From an uncultured Anaerolineaceae bacterium (lineage in GTDB: Bacteria; Chloroflexota; Anaerolineae; Promineifilales; Promineifilaceae): DNA of 10,278 bases. The translations under genes were made by a program, and so were the position numbers. Shown here in pieces: positions 1-6,268 of the stretch (positions are counted from its first letter, which is position 1; each line of letters opens with the position of its first letter). A model generated the notes under the pieces. That model saw only the letters and a list, made by a program, of their open reading frames with translations, did no database searches and was not told where the DNA came from. The DNA is taken from NCBI GenBank assembly GCA_937967805.1, contig CALBTC010000402.1:1-10278 (forward strand), written 5' to 3'.

Positions 1-1032
1 GAAGTCGGCGCCTGGGGCGTCAACCTCCACGATAACGACCTGGTGCCCATCGACGCCACGCCTGCCCAACGGGACAAAATCGTGGCCGATTTCAAGCAGG
101 CGCTGGCCGACACCGGCCTCGTCGTGCCCATGGCCACCACCAACCTGTTCACCGATCCCGCCTTCCGCGACGGCGCCTTTACCAGCAACGACTCCCACGT
201 GCGCGCTTACGCGCTGCAAAAGACGATGAACGCGATTGATTTGGGCGTGGAGCTGGGGGCCAAAATTTACGTCTTTTGGGGCGGGCGCGAAGGCACCGAG
301 ACCGACGCGGGGAAAGACCCGATTACGGCCGTAAAACGCAGCCGTGAAGCAATGAACTATCTCTGTGAATATGTCCTGGACCGGGGGTATGATTTGAAGT
401 TTGCCCTGGAAGCCAAGCCCAACGAGCCGCGCGGCGACATCTATAACGCCACCACCGGCAACATGCTGGCCTTTATCGAAACGCTGGACCATCCGGAAAT
501 GGTCGGTGTAAATCCTGAAGTGGCCCACGAGCATATGGCCGGGCTGAACTTCACCCACCATGTTGCCCAGGCGCTGGAAGCGGGCAAGCTGTTCCACATT
601 GATTTAAACGACCAGGCGTTTGGCCGGTACGATCAGGATTTTCGCTTTGGTTCGGTGAACCTGAAATCCGCCTTCTTCCTGGTGAAGCTGCTGGAGGAAA
701 ACGGCTACGACGGCAGCCGCCATTTTGATGCCCACGCCTACCGCACCAGCGATTATGAGGACGTGAAGGCGTTTGCCCGCGGCTGCATACGTACGTATCT
801 CATCCTGAAGGCGAAAGCGGCCCGCTTCAAAGCCGATGCCGAAATCCAGGCGCTGCTGGCAGAAATCAACGGCGACAGCGGCGAGATGACGCCGCTTATG
901 GGCCATTACAGCGCAGAAAAAGCCGCAAAGCTGCGGGCGCACCAGTTTGATCGCCCGTCGTTGGGGCGACGCGGCCAGCCGTATGAGCGGTTGGACCAAC
1001 TGGTGGTGGAACTGCTTTTGGGCGTCAGGTAA
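1..1032 (+). CDS. xylA: Xylose isomerase, short (class I) type, 5'-truncated by the window edge
   Basis: Catalyses D-xylose to D-xylulose isomerisation in the cytoplasm using two divalent metals. The frame is open from base 1, so the gene starts upstream; 343 residues remain and roughly 45 N-terminal residues are missing compared with the ~390-residue actinobacterial type. The GTG at 43 is internal, not a start. All expected catalytic residues are visible at the right spacing (fragment numbering): His10 and Asp13 in NLHDNDLVP, Glu137 and Lys139 in [12 protein letters not shown], Glu173 and His176 in [11 protein letters not shown], Asp201 in FHIDLND, Asp211 and Asp213 in YDQDFRFG, and Asp243 in RHFD. 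One local oddity is AHAYRT after HFD, where the short-type family usually has FKPPRT. xylB follows 96 bp downstream on the same strand, so the pair is probably one operon. Confidence 0.96.
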   Translation, partial: EVGAWGVNLHDNDLVPIDATPAQRDKIVADFKQALADTGLVVPMATTNLFTDPAFRDGAFTSNDSHVRAYALQKTMNAIDLGVELGAKIYVFWGGREGTETDAGKDPITAVKRSREAMNYLCEYVLDRGYDLKFALEAKPNEPRGDIYNATTGNMLAFIETLDHPEMVGVNPEVAHEHMAGLNFTHHVAQALEAGKLFHIDLNDQAFGRYDQDFRFGSVNLKSAFFLVKLLEENGYDGSRHFDAHAYRTSDYEDVKAFARGCIRTYLILKAKAARFKADAEIQALLAEINGDSGEMTPLMGHYSAEKAAKLRAHQFDRPSLGRRGQPYERLDQLVVELLLGVR

Positions 1033-1042
1033 TCACCCCGCC

Positions 1043-1102
1043 TGTCACCCCCGCCTTCGCGGGGGTCCAGGCTTATGGATTCCCGCCTTCGCGGGAATGA
1101 CA
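1043..1102 (+). repeat. 60-bp double-hairpin REP-like element, copy 1
   Basis: The element begins TGTCA and ends TGACA. It holds two GC-rich hairpins: ACCCCCGC (1047-1054) pairing with GCGGGGGT (1059-1066) across the loop CTTC, and ATTCCCGC (1079-1086) pairing with GCGGGAAT (1091-1098) across the same loop. The spacer reads CCAGGCTTATGG. A second 60-bp copy in the same orientation lies at 8849-8908. This is the widespread bacterial repeat type that, when wrongly translated, gives peptides such as VIPAKAGIH. It fills most of the xylA-xylB gap and ends 26 bp before the xylB start. Confidence 0.93.
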
Positions 1103-1128
1103 TAAGGCTCGGTTGTTTTCGGAGAGAG

Positions 1129-2622
1129 ATGCGCTATTTCATCGGTATTGATAGTTCCACGACGGCAACAAAGGCGCTGCTGCTGGCGGAGACGGGCGCA
1201 GTCGTCGGTGTGGTGTCGTCCAGCTACGAGTACGAAACACCAAAGCCACTGTGGAGCGAGCAGCGACCAGAATTGTGGTGGACAGCCGCAGTGGCCAGTA
1301 TCCGGCAGGTGTTGGCCGAGAGCGGGGTGGCGGGTACGGCCGTTTCCGGTATCGGTCTCACGGGGCAAATGCACGGGTTGGTGCTGCTGGACCAAAACGG
1401 CGCGGTGCTGCGCCCGGCGATCCTGTGGAACGATCAGCGCACCGGCGCCGAATGCGACGAGATGCGAACGCTCATCGGCAGTCAGCGTTTGATTGACATA
1501 ACGGGTAATGACGCCCTCACAGGCTTTACCGCCCCCAAGATTTTGTGGGTGAAAAACAACGAGCCGGAAATTTACGGCCGTATCGCCCACATCCTCCTGC
1601 CCAAAGATTATGTGCGCTACAGGCTGACCGGTGCATTGGCCACCGACAAGGCGGGTGCAGCGGGTACCCAGCTGTTCGACGTGCGCCGGCGGGTTTGGTC
1701 TGATGAGGTGGTGAACAAGTTGGGTATCGATCCCGCCTGGCTGCCGGAGACGTTTGAGGGAACGGCCGTTACCGGCCATCTCACTCCCCAAGCGGCAGCA
1801 GCAACCGGGCTGCCGGCAGGCATTCCTGTGGTGGCGGGGGGCGGCGACCAGGCAGCCAACGCCGTGGGCACCGGGGCCGTGGTGGATGGCGTAGTAGCGC
1901 TCAGTTTGGGGACATCGGGGGTGGTTTTTGCCAGCAGTGACGTGCCGGTGGTGGAGCCGGACGGCCGTCTGCATGCATTCTGCCACGCCGTGCCGGGGAA
2001 GTGGCACCTGATGGGCGTCATGTTGTCGGCGGCGGGCAGCCTGCGCTGGTACCGCGACGCCCTCGCGCCAGGCGTGCGCTTCGACGACCTGCTGGCGCCG
2101 GCGGCTGACGTGCCCGCCGGCAGCGAGGGGCTGCTCTTTTTGCCCTACCTCACCGGCGAACGGACGCCGCACCCGGACCCGCTGGCGCGCGGCGGCTTTG
2201 TTGGGCTGACGGTGCGCCACAGCCGGCCGCATCTGACGCGGGCCGTGCTGGAAGGCGTGGCCTTTGGCCTGCGTGACAGTTTGGAACTAATGCGAGGCGC
2301 GGGCCTGGCCGACATTACCCAGATTCGCGCCTCTGGCGGCGGGCTGCGCAGCCTGCTCTGGCGGCAAATTTTGGCCGATGTGCTGCAAACCGCGATTGTG
2401 ACGGTGAACAGTACGGAAGGCGCGGCTTATGGGGCGGCCGTTTTGGCCCTGGTTGGCGCGGGCATGTTTGCTTCCGTCGAGGAAGCGTGTGCGGCGTTAG
2501 TGCAGATAACGGGCAAGACGGAACCGAGTGGTGATACGGCCGTTTACAACCAGCTTTATCCCTTCTACCGGAAGCTTTACCCGGCGCTAAAGCCAACCTT
2601 TGCCGCGCTGTCTGCAATCTAA
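1129..2622 (+). CDS. xylB: Xylulokinase (FGGY carbohydrate kinase)
   Basis: Phosphorylates D-xylulose with ATP to xylulose 5-phosphate, the step after xylose isomerase. The 497-residue product is close to the E. coli enzyme in length and has both FGGY-kinase halves. Visible motifs are the N-terminal phosphate-binding GIDSSTTATK with Asp8, the substrate-binding GLTGQMHGLVLLD (76-88), ILWNDQRT (98-105), the catalytic-base motif AGGGDQAANAVG with Asp240, the adenosine-side SLGTSGVVFAS (259-269), and ASGGGLRS plus STEGAAYGAAVLA near the C-terminus. The ATG at 1129 is chosen because GGAGAG lies just upstream and the protein begins MRYFIGIDSST, as in the family. The in-frame ATG at 1075 lies inside the hairpin repeat and would add 18 repeat-encoded residues. 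The TAA stop overlaps the stop of the convergent gene. Confidence 0.96.
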   Translation: MRYFIGIDSSTTATKALLLAETGAVVGVVSSSYEYETPKPLWSEQRPELWWTAAVASIRQVLAESGVAGTAVSGIGLTGQMHGLVLLDQNGAVLRPAILWNDQRTGAECDEMRTLIGSQRLIDITGNDALTGFTAPKILWVKNNEPEIYGRIAHILLPKDYVRYRLTGALATDKAGAAGTQLFDVRRRVWSDEVVNKLGIDPAWLPETFEGTAVTGHLTPQAAAATGLPAGIPVVAGGGDQAANAVGTGAVVDGVVALSLGTSGVVFASSDVPVVEPDGRLHAFCHAVPGKWHLMGVMLSAAGSLRWYRDALAPGVRFDDLLAPAADVPAGSEGLLFLPYLTGERTPHPDPLARGGFVGLTVRHSRPHLTRAVLEGVAFGLRDSLELMRGAGLADITQIRASGGGLRSLLWRQILADVLQTAIVTVNSTEGAAYGAAVLALVGAGMFASVEEACAALVQITGKTEPSGDTAVYNQLYPFYRKLYPALKPTFAALSAI

Positions 2623-3221
2623 TTGGTCCGCTGCTTTTTCCGGTACGGGTTTTTCGCGCCGCGATCTTCTGAGAGCGTGCTGGTAGTGCGCTGCACAAAA
2701 ATCTCGATGGCGTCGGCCAGGTGTTCGTCAGTAATGTTATAGTCATGCCGATCTGTGCGCAGCTTGTGTGCCAGATGCAGCACCTCGGCATGGGTGACGC
2801 CCGGCGGCGGGTCGAATTTGTAGTTGGCCAGCTCGTACAGCTGTCCCAGCGGATCGCGGAAGTAGATGGAGTACATGAAGCCGCGATCCACTTCGCCGCT
2901 GTTGGGGATACCGCGCTCGTCCAGACGCTTTTTTACCTGGGTGTAGGTGGCTCGTGACACGTTGAAGGCGATATGGTGCAAGTTGCCAATGCCTTCGGGA
3001 TTGGACGTGGAATCTGGTTGGCGGTTTTCGTTGGTGAAGATGGTGATGAGACGGCCGTCTCCCGGATCAAAGTACAAATGATTCTCTTCCGGTACGTCCA
3101 GGTTCGGCTGCTCAAAGATAAATGGCATCCCTAATACGCCTTCCCAAAAATCAATTGATGTCTGGCGGTCGGCACCAATAAGCGTGATGTGATGCACACC
3201 TTGTGTTTGTAATTTCTGCAT
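2619..3221 (-). CDS. Single-domain VOC (glyoxalase/extradiol dioxygenase fold) protein, MhqE-like
   Basis: A 200-residue vicinal-oxygen-chelate protein, probably a metal-dependent enzyme acting on a quinone, catechol or related electrophile; the substrate cannot be read from sequence. Two beta-alpha-beta-beta-beta modules are visible. GVHHITL (8-14) supplies the first His ligand, NLHHIAFNV (80-88) the second, and QLYELANY (127-134) the Glu at 130. A helical, basic C-terminal tail (about 141-200) ends in PYRKKQRTN. It is the last gene of the MarR-led operon, which resembles the mhq genes of Bacillus. The start at 3221 is preferred to the in-frame TTG at 3233, because the TTG version would place the strong ribosome binding site inside the coding sequence. 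Its TAG stop overlaps the TAA of xylB on the opposite strand. Confidence 0.88.
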   Translation of the reverse strand: MQKLQTQGVHHITLIGADRQTSIDFWEGVLGMPFIFEQPNLDVPEENHLYFDPGDGRLITIFTNENRQPDSTSNPEGIGNLHHIAFNVSRATYTQVKKRLDERGIPNSGEVDRGFMYSIYFRDPLGQLYELANYKFDPPPGVTHAEVLHLAHKLRTDRHDYNITDEHLADAIEIFVQRTTSTLSEDRGAKNPYRKKQRTN

Positions 3222-3226
3222 AATTT

Positions 3227-3231
3227 CCTCC
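3227..3231 (-). promoter_or_regulatory. Shine-Dalgarno site that fixes the VOC gene start
   Basis: GGAGG on the minus strand lies 5 nt before the ATG at 3221. An in-frame TTG at 3233 overlaps this site, which argues that translation starts at 3221 and gives 200 residues. Confidence 0.8.
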
Positions 3232-3241
3232 AAGCGTTTTC

Positions 3242-3308
3242 ACCGCAAAGGACGCAAAGGGCGCAAAGTTAACTCTCTGTACTTTGCATTCTTGGCGCTC
3301 TTTGCGGT
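3242..3308. repeat. Palindromic element built from tandem CGCAAAG-type nonamers
   Basis: The left arm (3242-3268) is three direct 9-nt units: ACCGCAAAG, GACGCAAAG and GGCGCAAAG. The right arm (3281-3308) is their imperfect inverse. The arms pair as a 28-bp stem with three mismatches and three G-U pairs around an 11-nt loop (3270-3280). The element fills the gap between the hydrolase stop (3309) and the VOC ribosome binding site, so in the operon mRNA it would fold directly before that gene and might affect processing or translation. Relatives lie at 3994-4040 and 5623-5680. Confidence 0.85.
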
Positions 3309-3968
3309 TCAATTTGAGACCAGTAAACTAGTTACGATTTTTTGCGCTTCGTCGATTTCGTCCTGGATGATGGTGTGGCCCATGTTGGGGTAGATTTTTT
3401 TGTTGACGGTGGCGCCGAGGTTGGTGAGGGTAACGGCCGTTTCCTCCACCCGCTCCACCGGAATATGAAAATCGACATCGCTGCATCCAATGAAAACCGG
3501 CGTGCCGTCCAGGGAACCATCATACTCACGCGGCGTGCCGGGCGGGCCGATCAAGCCGCCGCTAAACAGCAGCAGGCCACCGTAGCGCCGGGCGTTGCGG
3601 GCCACAAACTCGCTGGCCAGGCACGCCCCCTGCGAAAATCCGGCAATGATGAGTTTGTCTGCCGGAATGCCGGCTTCTTCCACTTTTGCGACTGTGTCGG
3701 CCACCGTTTGCAGAGCGGAACTTAGCCACGGCTCGTTTTGCGGCATGGGAGCCATAAAACTTTGCGGATACCAGGTGTTGCCCTGCGCCTGCGGTGCGAC
3801 GTAGGCCATCTCCGGGTGTGGTAAGACGGTGGCCAGTTCCAGAATACTTTGCGCTGTGGCTCCACGGCCATGTATCAAAAACATGGCTGCTTTAGCCTCA
3901 GCCAGCGGTTTGCCCCGCTGCAAAAGCGGCTGCCCCTGGTGCGGGCCATTTGCTCTCATTGTCATCAT
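3309..3968 (-). CDS. Alpha/beta-hydrolase of the phospholipase/carboxylesterase family, MhqD-like
   Basis: A 219-residue cytoplasmic serine hydrolase of the YpfH/MhqD type. In Bacillus, MhqD accompanies dioxygenases in hydroquinone resistance; the natural substrate here is unknown. Visible elements are the oxyanion-loop motif LIHGRGA (31-37), the nucleophile elbow AGFSQGAC with Ser112, the acid in GCSDVDFHIP (Asp166 or Asp164), and the catalytic histidine in NMGHTI (His198). No signal peptide is present. The start at 3968 has AAGGAG 7 nt upstream; further ATG codons at 3965 and 3959 are possible, with little effect on the product. It sits between the two VOC genes on the same strand, with palindromic repeats in both flanking gaps. 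The last codons run directly into the repeat at 3242-3308. Confidence 0.9.
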   Translation of the reverse strand: MMTMRANGPHQGQPLLQRGKPLAEAKAAMFLIHGRGATAQSILELATVLPHPEMAYVAPQAQGNTWYPQSFMAPMPQNEPWLSSALQTVADTVAKVEEAGIPADKLIIAGFSQGACLASEFVARNARRYGGLLLFSGGLIGPPGTPREYDGSLDGTPVFIGCSDVDFHIPVERVEETAVTLTNLGATVNKKIYPNMGHTIIQDEIDEAQKIVTSLLVSN

Positions 3969-3993
3969 CTGTTAACTCCTTCATAAATAGCCT

Positions 3994-4040
3994 CACGCAA
4001 AGACGCAAAAACCGTTTTATACACTTGGCGGCTTGGCGTG
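3994..4040. repeat. Shorter CGCAAAG-type inverted repeat
   Basis: The left arm is CACGCAAAGACGCAAA (3994-4009) and the right arm CTTGGCGGCTTGGCGTG (4024-4040). They pair imperfectly over about 16 bp. The unit sequence matches the element at 3242-3308, so it is probably a decayed or shorter member of the same family. It lies in the 210-bp gap (3969-4178) between the dioxygenase and hydrolase genes, just upstream of the hydrolase ribosome binding site. Confidence 0.65.
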
Positions 4041-4103
4041 AAATTTGCATTCGTGGTGGCGTGCCGTTGTTCGTGAAATCGCCTGCAGAAAAGAAAACAG
4101 GAG

Positions 4104-4148
4104 GCTGATTTACTGATCTTCCTGATCAGGGCAATCAGGTAAATCAGC
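4104..4148. repeat. Nested inverted repeat after the dioxygenase gene
   Basis: The outer arms GCTGATTTA (4104-4112, read from the second G) and TAAATCAGC (4140-4148) are perfect inverses, extended inward with one bulge. Inside lies the perfect 10-bp palindrome CCTGATCAGG (4121-4130). It sits 31 bp past the MhqO-like stop. It lacks a T-run, so it is not a clear terminator, but it may protect or help process the 3' end of the first two-gene segment of the operon. The rest of the 3969-4178 gap shows nothing further. Confidence 0.65.
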
Positions 4149-4178
4149 GTCCCATTATTTAGCGCAAAGAAAGGGCGG

Positions 4179-5138
4179 CTACGGGGTGGCGGGTACCACA
4201 GGCTTGAGTTCGATTTCGGGCAGGCGCTGCTCGATGGCCGGGCGGTGCTGCTCCAGCCAGGATGGCAGCTTGAGGTGCGTGCCCAGCTCCGCTACCGGCT
4301 CATCGTAGGGGAAACCCGGCGCGTCGGTAGCCACCTCAAACAACACGCCTCCTGGCGATCGGAAATAGATCGAGCGGAAATATTGCCGGTCCTGCACCGG
4401 CGTTACCTGCACCCGCGCCTGGCGCAGCTTTTGTAAATATTCCAACTGCTCCTCGTCATCTACGGTGCGGAAGGCGATGTGGTGGATGGAGCCAGCACCA
4501 AACTGCCCTTGTGGCTGGCCTGGCCGGTGCAAGATGTCCACAAACAGACCAATATCGTTGCCATCCGCTTTGTAGCGGAAACGATTGCCTTCTTCACCGA
4601 CAAACTGGTAGCCAAGCTGTTCTGTCAGCAGCCAGGCGGTTGGTTCAACCTGCTCCAGCCAGAGCGTCACGCTGTGGAAGCCCTGCAGCGCTTCTTTTTC
4701 ACCGATGGGGCCATCGGCCCAAAATTGCAGCGTGGCCGGGTTATTCGAGGTAATCAGTTCAAGCGGCAAGCCATCGTGATCGGTGAAGGGCAGCACGTCC
4801 TGACCAAAGCGGGTTTGTATCTCGCCGGTGGAGATGCCGTTCTTTTTGAGCCACTCTTGCCAGAAGCCCATCGCTTGCGGGCGAATCGTGTAGGCCATGG
4901 CGGCCGTTTCCCCATTACCCCGTCGCCCTTGCCGCATGTGCTGCCAGGGAAAGTAGGTCATGATGGTGCCAGGCGTGCCGACCTCATCGCCATAGTACAG
5001 GTGGTAGGTGCCCGGATCGTCGAAGTTGACGGTTTTCTTGACCAGCCGCTGTCCCAGGATGTGATGGTAAAATTCGACGTTTTTATGGGGATTGCCGGCA
5101 ACGGCCGTAATATGGTGCAAGCCTTGTATCGGTTTCAT
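4179..5138 (-). CDS. Two-domain VOC ring-cleaving dioxygenase, MhqO-like
   Basis: A 319-residue protein of the MhqO/MhqA (ring-cleaving dioxygenase) family, expected to use Fe(II) to open hydroquinone- or catechol-type rings. Two VOC modules are visible. Module 1 (about 5-130) opens with QGLHHITAVAGNP and contains DPGTYHLYYGDEVGTPGT. Module 2 (about 152-275) contains GFHSVTLWL, the metal-ligand histidines in GSIHHIAFRT (219/220) and Glu268 in VLFEVATD. SIYFRSPGGVLFEVATD is typical of this family. The ATG at 5138 gives MKPIQGLHH and has AAGGAG 5 nt upstream, inside the end of the MarR gene. A longer frame reaching 5183 lacks this support. The start lies only 2 nt after the MarR stop, so translation is probably coupled to the regulator. 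Confidence 0.92.
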   Translation of the reverse strand: MKPIQGLHHITAVAGNPHKNVEFYHHILGQRLVKKTVNFDDPGTYHLYYGDEVGTPGTIMTYFPWQHMRQGRRGNGETAAMAYTIRPQAMGFWQEWLKKNGISTGEIQTRFGQDVLPFTDHDGLPLELITSNNPATLQFWADGPIGEKEALQGFHSVTLWLEQVEPTAWLLTEQLGYQFVGEEGNRFRYKADGNDIGLFVDILHRPGQPQGQFGAGSIHHIAFRTVDDEEQLEYLQKLRQARVQVTPVQDRQYFRSIYFRSPGGVLFEVATDAPGFPYDEPVAELGTHLKLPSWLEQHRPAIEQRLPEIELKPVVPATP

Positions 5139-5140
5139 AT

Positions 5141-5602
5141 TTACTCCTTTGAGTGCGCTTGGGCCAAACCCAGCGTGCGGCACAGGGCCGCTAACTGCTG
5201 CTGTTCTGCCGTGCTCAACGCCGCAAGCGATTGCACCACGCCGGCCACATGAGCGGGTAGGATGGTGGCGATGAGGGTACGGCCGTCTTCGGTCAGATGA
5301 ATGTCTATGCAGCGGCGGTCATCCTTGCGCCGCTGGCGGTTCACCAGGCCGCGCTTCTCCAAATGATCAATTACCATCGTCATGTTGCCACTGGTTTTTA
5401 GGATTTTCTGCCCCAGTTCGCCGCTTTGCATCGGGCCTAAATGGTAAATGGCCTCCAGCGCCCCAAATTGGCTCACCGTGAGGTCATGATCACGCAAATG
5501 GGCGTTGATGCGCTGGCTGACCGATTCGGCGGCGCGAAACAGCTTGATGAAACAGTCCAGCGCCAATTTTTCTTCTTCTGTGCCGTCGTAATGAGTTCCC
5601 AC
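5141..5602 (-). CDS. MarR-family transcriptional regulator, probable repressor of the dioxygenase operon (MhqR-like)
   Basis: A 153-residue winged-helix DNA-binding protein. The N-terminal dimerisation helices run to about residue 40. The helix-turn-helix follows in LTVSQFGALEAIYHLGPMQSGELGQKI, with the recognition helix around TSGNMTMVIDHLEKRGLV (70-87). The wing contains RRKDDRRCIDIHLTEDG, where DDRR is the MarR hallmark. Cysteines at 17, 99 and 141 could in principle sense electrophiles, but this is not shown. The start is a GTG at 5602 with GAGGAG 4 nt before it. As the first gene of the operon it is translationally coupled to the dioxygenase. In Bacillus, MhqR represses the equivalent enzymes until quinones appear; the same logic, plus autoregulation through the palindrome at 5792-5813, is inferred here. 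Confidence 0.92.
   Translation of the reverse strand: MGTHYDGTEEEKLALDCFIKLFRAAESVSQRINAHLRDHDLTVSQFGALEAIYHLGPMQSGELGQKILKTSGNMTMVIDHLEKRGLVNRQRRKDDRRCIDIHLTEDGRTLIATILPAHVAGVVQSLAALSTAEQQQLAALCRTLGLAQAHSKE
5144..5149 (-). promoter_or_regulatory. Shine-Dalgarno site of the dioxygenase gene inside the MarR 3' end
   Basis: AAGGAG on the minus strand forms most of the last two sense codons of the MarR gene and lies 5 nt before the ATG at 5138. It decides the dioxygenase start and indicates translational coupling. Confidence 0.8.
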
Positions 5603-5622
5603 TTTGCTCCTCTAAAAACAAA

Positions 5623-5680
5623 CCGCGGAGAGCGCGGAGAACGCAGAGGAAGAGAGAAAAATAATCTGCGTAATCTGCGG
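5623..5680. repeat. Nonamer-phased repeat in the MarR leader
   Basis: Three direct 9-nt units, CCGCGGAGA, GCGCGGAGA and ACGCAGAGG (5623-5649), are followed after a short A/G-rich spacer by two inverse units, AATCTGCGT and AATCTGCGG (5663-5680). ACGCAGA (5641-5647) is the exact inverse of TCTGCGT (5665-5671), so the transcript can fold back. The design (three 9-nt units, spacer, inverse units) matches the element at 3242-3308 with a different core sequence. It lies between a short ribosome-binding-site-led frame (5689-5712) and the GTG start of the MarR gene. Confidence 0.78.
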
Positions 5681-5688
5681 ATATTTAT

Positions 5689-5712
5689 TCATGGTGTTGA
5701 GCTTGCGCTCAT
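5689..5712 (-). CDS. Possible leader peptide or remnant start (7 codons, MSASSTP)
   Basis: An ATG at 5712 has an excellent AAGGAG 5 nt upstream, and the frame closes with TGA after seven codons. The nonamer repeat follows at once, then the MarR gene 86 bp further on. It may be a short upstream frame that influences MarR translation, or the old start of the MarR gene cut off when the repeat inserted. The MarR protein appears complete without it. A chance occurrence is possible. Confidence 0.35.
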   Translation of the reverse strand: MSASSTP

Positions 5713-5757
5713 GTCGTCTCCTTAGTAGCAGACCTGATTGTGCAGCTTTCAGACGAC

Positions 5758-5786
5758 AGTTTAGCAACAAACCAAATATAAGACAA
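5758..5786 (-). promoter_or_regulatory. Candidate promoter of the MarR-dioxygenase operon
   Basis: On the minus strand, TTGTCT (5781-5786) and TAAACT (5758-5763) are separated by 17 bp, each matching the sigma-70 consensus at 4 of 6 bases. An alternative -10, TATATT (5775-5780), matches 5 of 6 and would put its -35 region within the palindrome at 5792-5813, which would suit repression. The stretch is AT-rich compared with its surroundings. Confidence 0.45.
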
Positions 5787-5791
5787 TATTA

Positions 5792-5813
5792 AATAGTTTA
5801 ATATTAAACTATT
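5792..5813. promoter_or_regulatory. Perfect 22-bp palindrome, probable MarR operator
   Basis: The half-site AATAGTTTAAT (5792-5802) is followed directly by its exact inverse ATTAAACTATT (5803-5813). Length, symmetry and AT-rich content suit a MarR dimer site, and it lies at the upstream end of the MarR promoter region. The adjacent AATATTAAA (5785-5793) repeats part of the half-site (5800-5808), possibly a second weaker contact. Confidence 0.75.
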
Positions 5814-5840
5814 ACTCATCAACGGCTTCACCCTAACGAG

Positions 5841-5876
5841 AAAAAAGCCGTTGAGCCTGGGCTCAACGGCTTTTTT
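5841..5876. terminator. Bidirectional Rho-independent terminator
   Basis: A perfect 10-bp stem GCCGTTGAGC (5847-5856) and GCTCAACGGC (5861-5870) encloses the loop CTGG. It is flanked by six A on the left and six T on the right, so it works as a terminator in either direction. For the minus strand it ends the transcript of the 118-residue gene, whose stop is 36 bp upstream, and insulates it from the MarR promoter. Confidence 0.93.
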
Positions 5877-5911
5877 CCTACCACTACCACTACTTCAGGA
5901 GGAGAAACAGA

Positions 5912-6268
5912 TCAGGATTTCATGGTTTGCTGTACCATTGCCAAAAATGTTTTGGCGACCGGTAAAACTCTTTCCATGTCGGCAGCTTTTTTGGCCGACA
6001 TGCCTGTGCCAAACTGATTACACCAGGCGATAGCGAGCTGTGTTGAGGTGGGCAGGCTATTGCCGGCAAAAAGAGGGGCAGCTTCGGTGGTGAGGAAGCT
6101 TTCATCGAACAGGTTACCCACCCATTCGGCGTGTGTTTTCTGAAACTGCCGGTAAGCGATCTGGATTGCCCGAGGAGTGGCTACGGCCGTTCTCTGCGCC
6201 ACTGCGCTTTGCCAACGAAAGTCAAAGACCGAACTAAATAATTTATGACTGAAACTTTGCTGCAACAT
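5912..6268 (-). CDS. Hypothetical protein, 118 residues
   Basis: I do not recognise this protein. It is a real gene candidate: AGGAGG lies 7 nt before the ATG at 6268, a clean terminator follows the TGA stop, and no longer frame competes. The product looks soluble and mostly helical, with no signal peptide, membrane segment or metal-binding cysteine pattern (a single Cys, in AIAWCNQFGTG). Recognisable stretches are AVATPRAIQIAYRQFQKTHAEWVGNLFDESF in the middle (about 28-58, shortened reading PRAIQIAYRQFQ to NLFDESF) and MSAKKAADMERVLPVAKTF near the C-terminus. It is transcribed divergently from hypF with 137 bp between starts. It stands alone between a terminator and the divergent promoter region, so context gives no function. 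A phasin-like or other small helical protein is possible but unsupported. Confidence 0.72.
   Translation of the reverse strand: MLQQSFSHKLFSSVFDFRWQSAVAQRTAVATPRAIQIAYRQFQKTHAEWVGNLFDESFLTTEAAPLFAGNSLPTSTQLAIAWCNQFGTGMSAKKAADMERVLPVAKTFLAMVQQTMKS

Noticed and set aside
1075..1128. Longer xylB start giving 18 extra N-terminal residues
   Set aside because: It begins inside the 60-bp hairpin repeat, lacks a ribosome binding site, and the extra residues are repeat translation; the ATG at 1129 fits the family.
1045..2232. 395-codon open frame on the minus strand opposite xylB
   Set aside because: It is antisense to a certain xylB, ends in repeat-encoded residues (YVIPAKAGIH), and the product has no family features.
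3242..3308. Rho-independent terminator after the hydrolase gene
   Set aside because: The stem is long and imperfect, with no T-run on the minus strand, and the next operon gene follows immediately.
3323..3335. Second MarR operator resembling the 22-bp palindrome (GTAAACTAGTTAC)
   Set aside because: Only AACTAGTT is symmetric, and it lies inside the 3' coding end of the hydrolase gene.
5139..5183. Upstream extension of the MhqO-like protein by 15 residues
   Set aside because: It would overlap the MarR gene further and has no ribosome binding site; AAGGAG 5 nt before 5138 and the MKPIQGLHH start are convincing.
4479..5252. 257-codon open frame on the plus strand opposite the dioxygenase
   Set aside because: The minus-strand frame has clear VOC motifs and a ribosome binding site; this one has neither.
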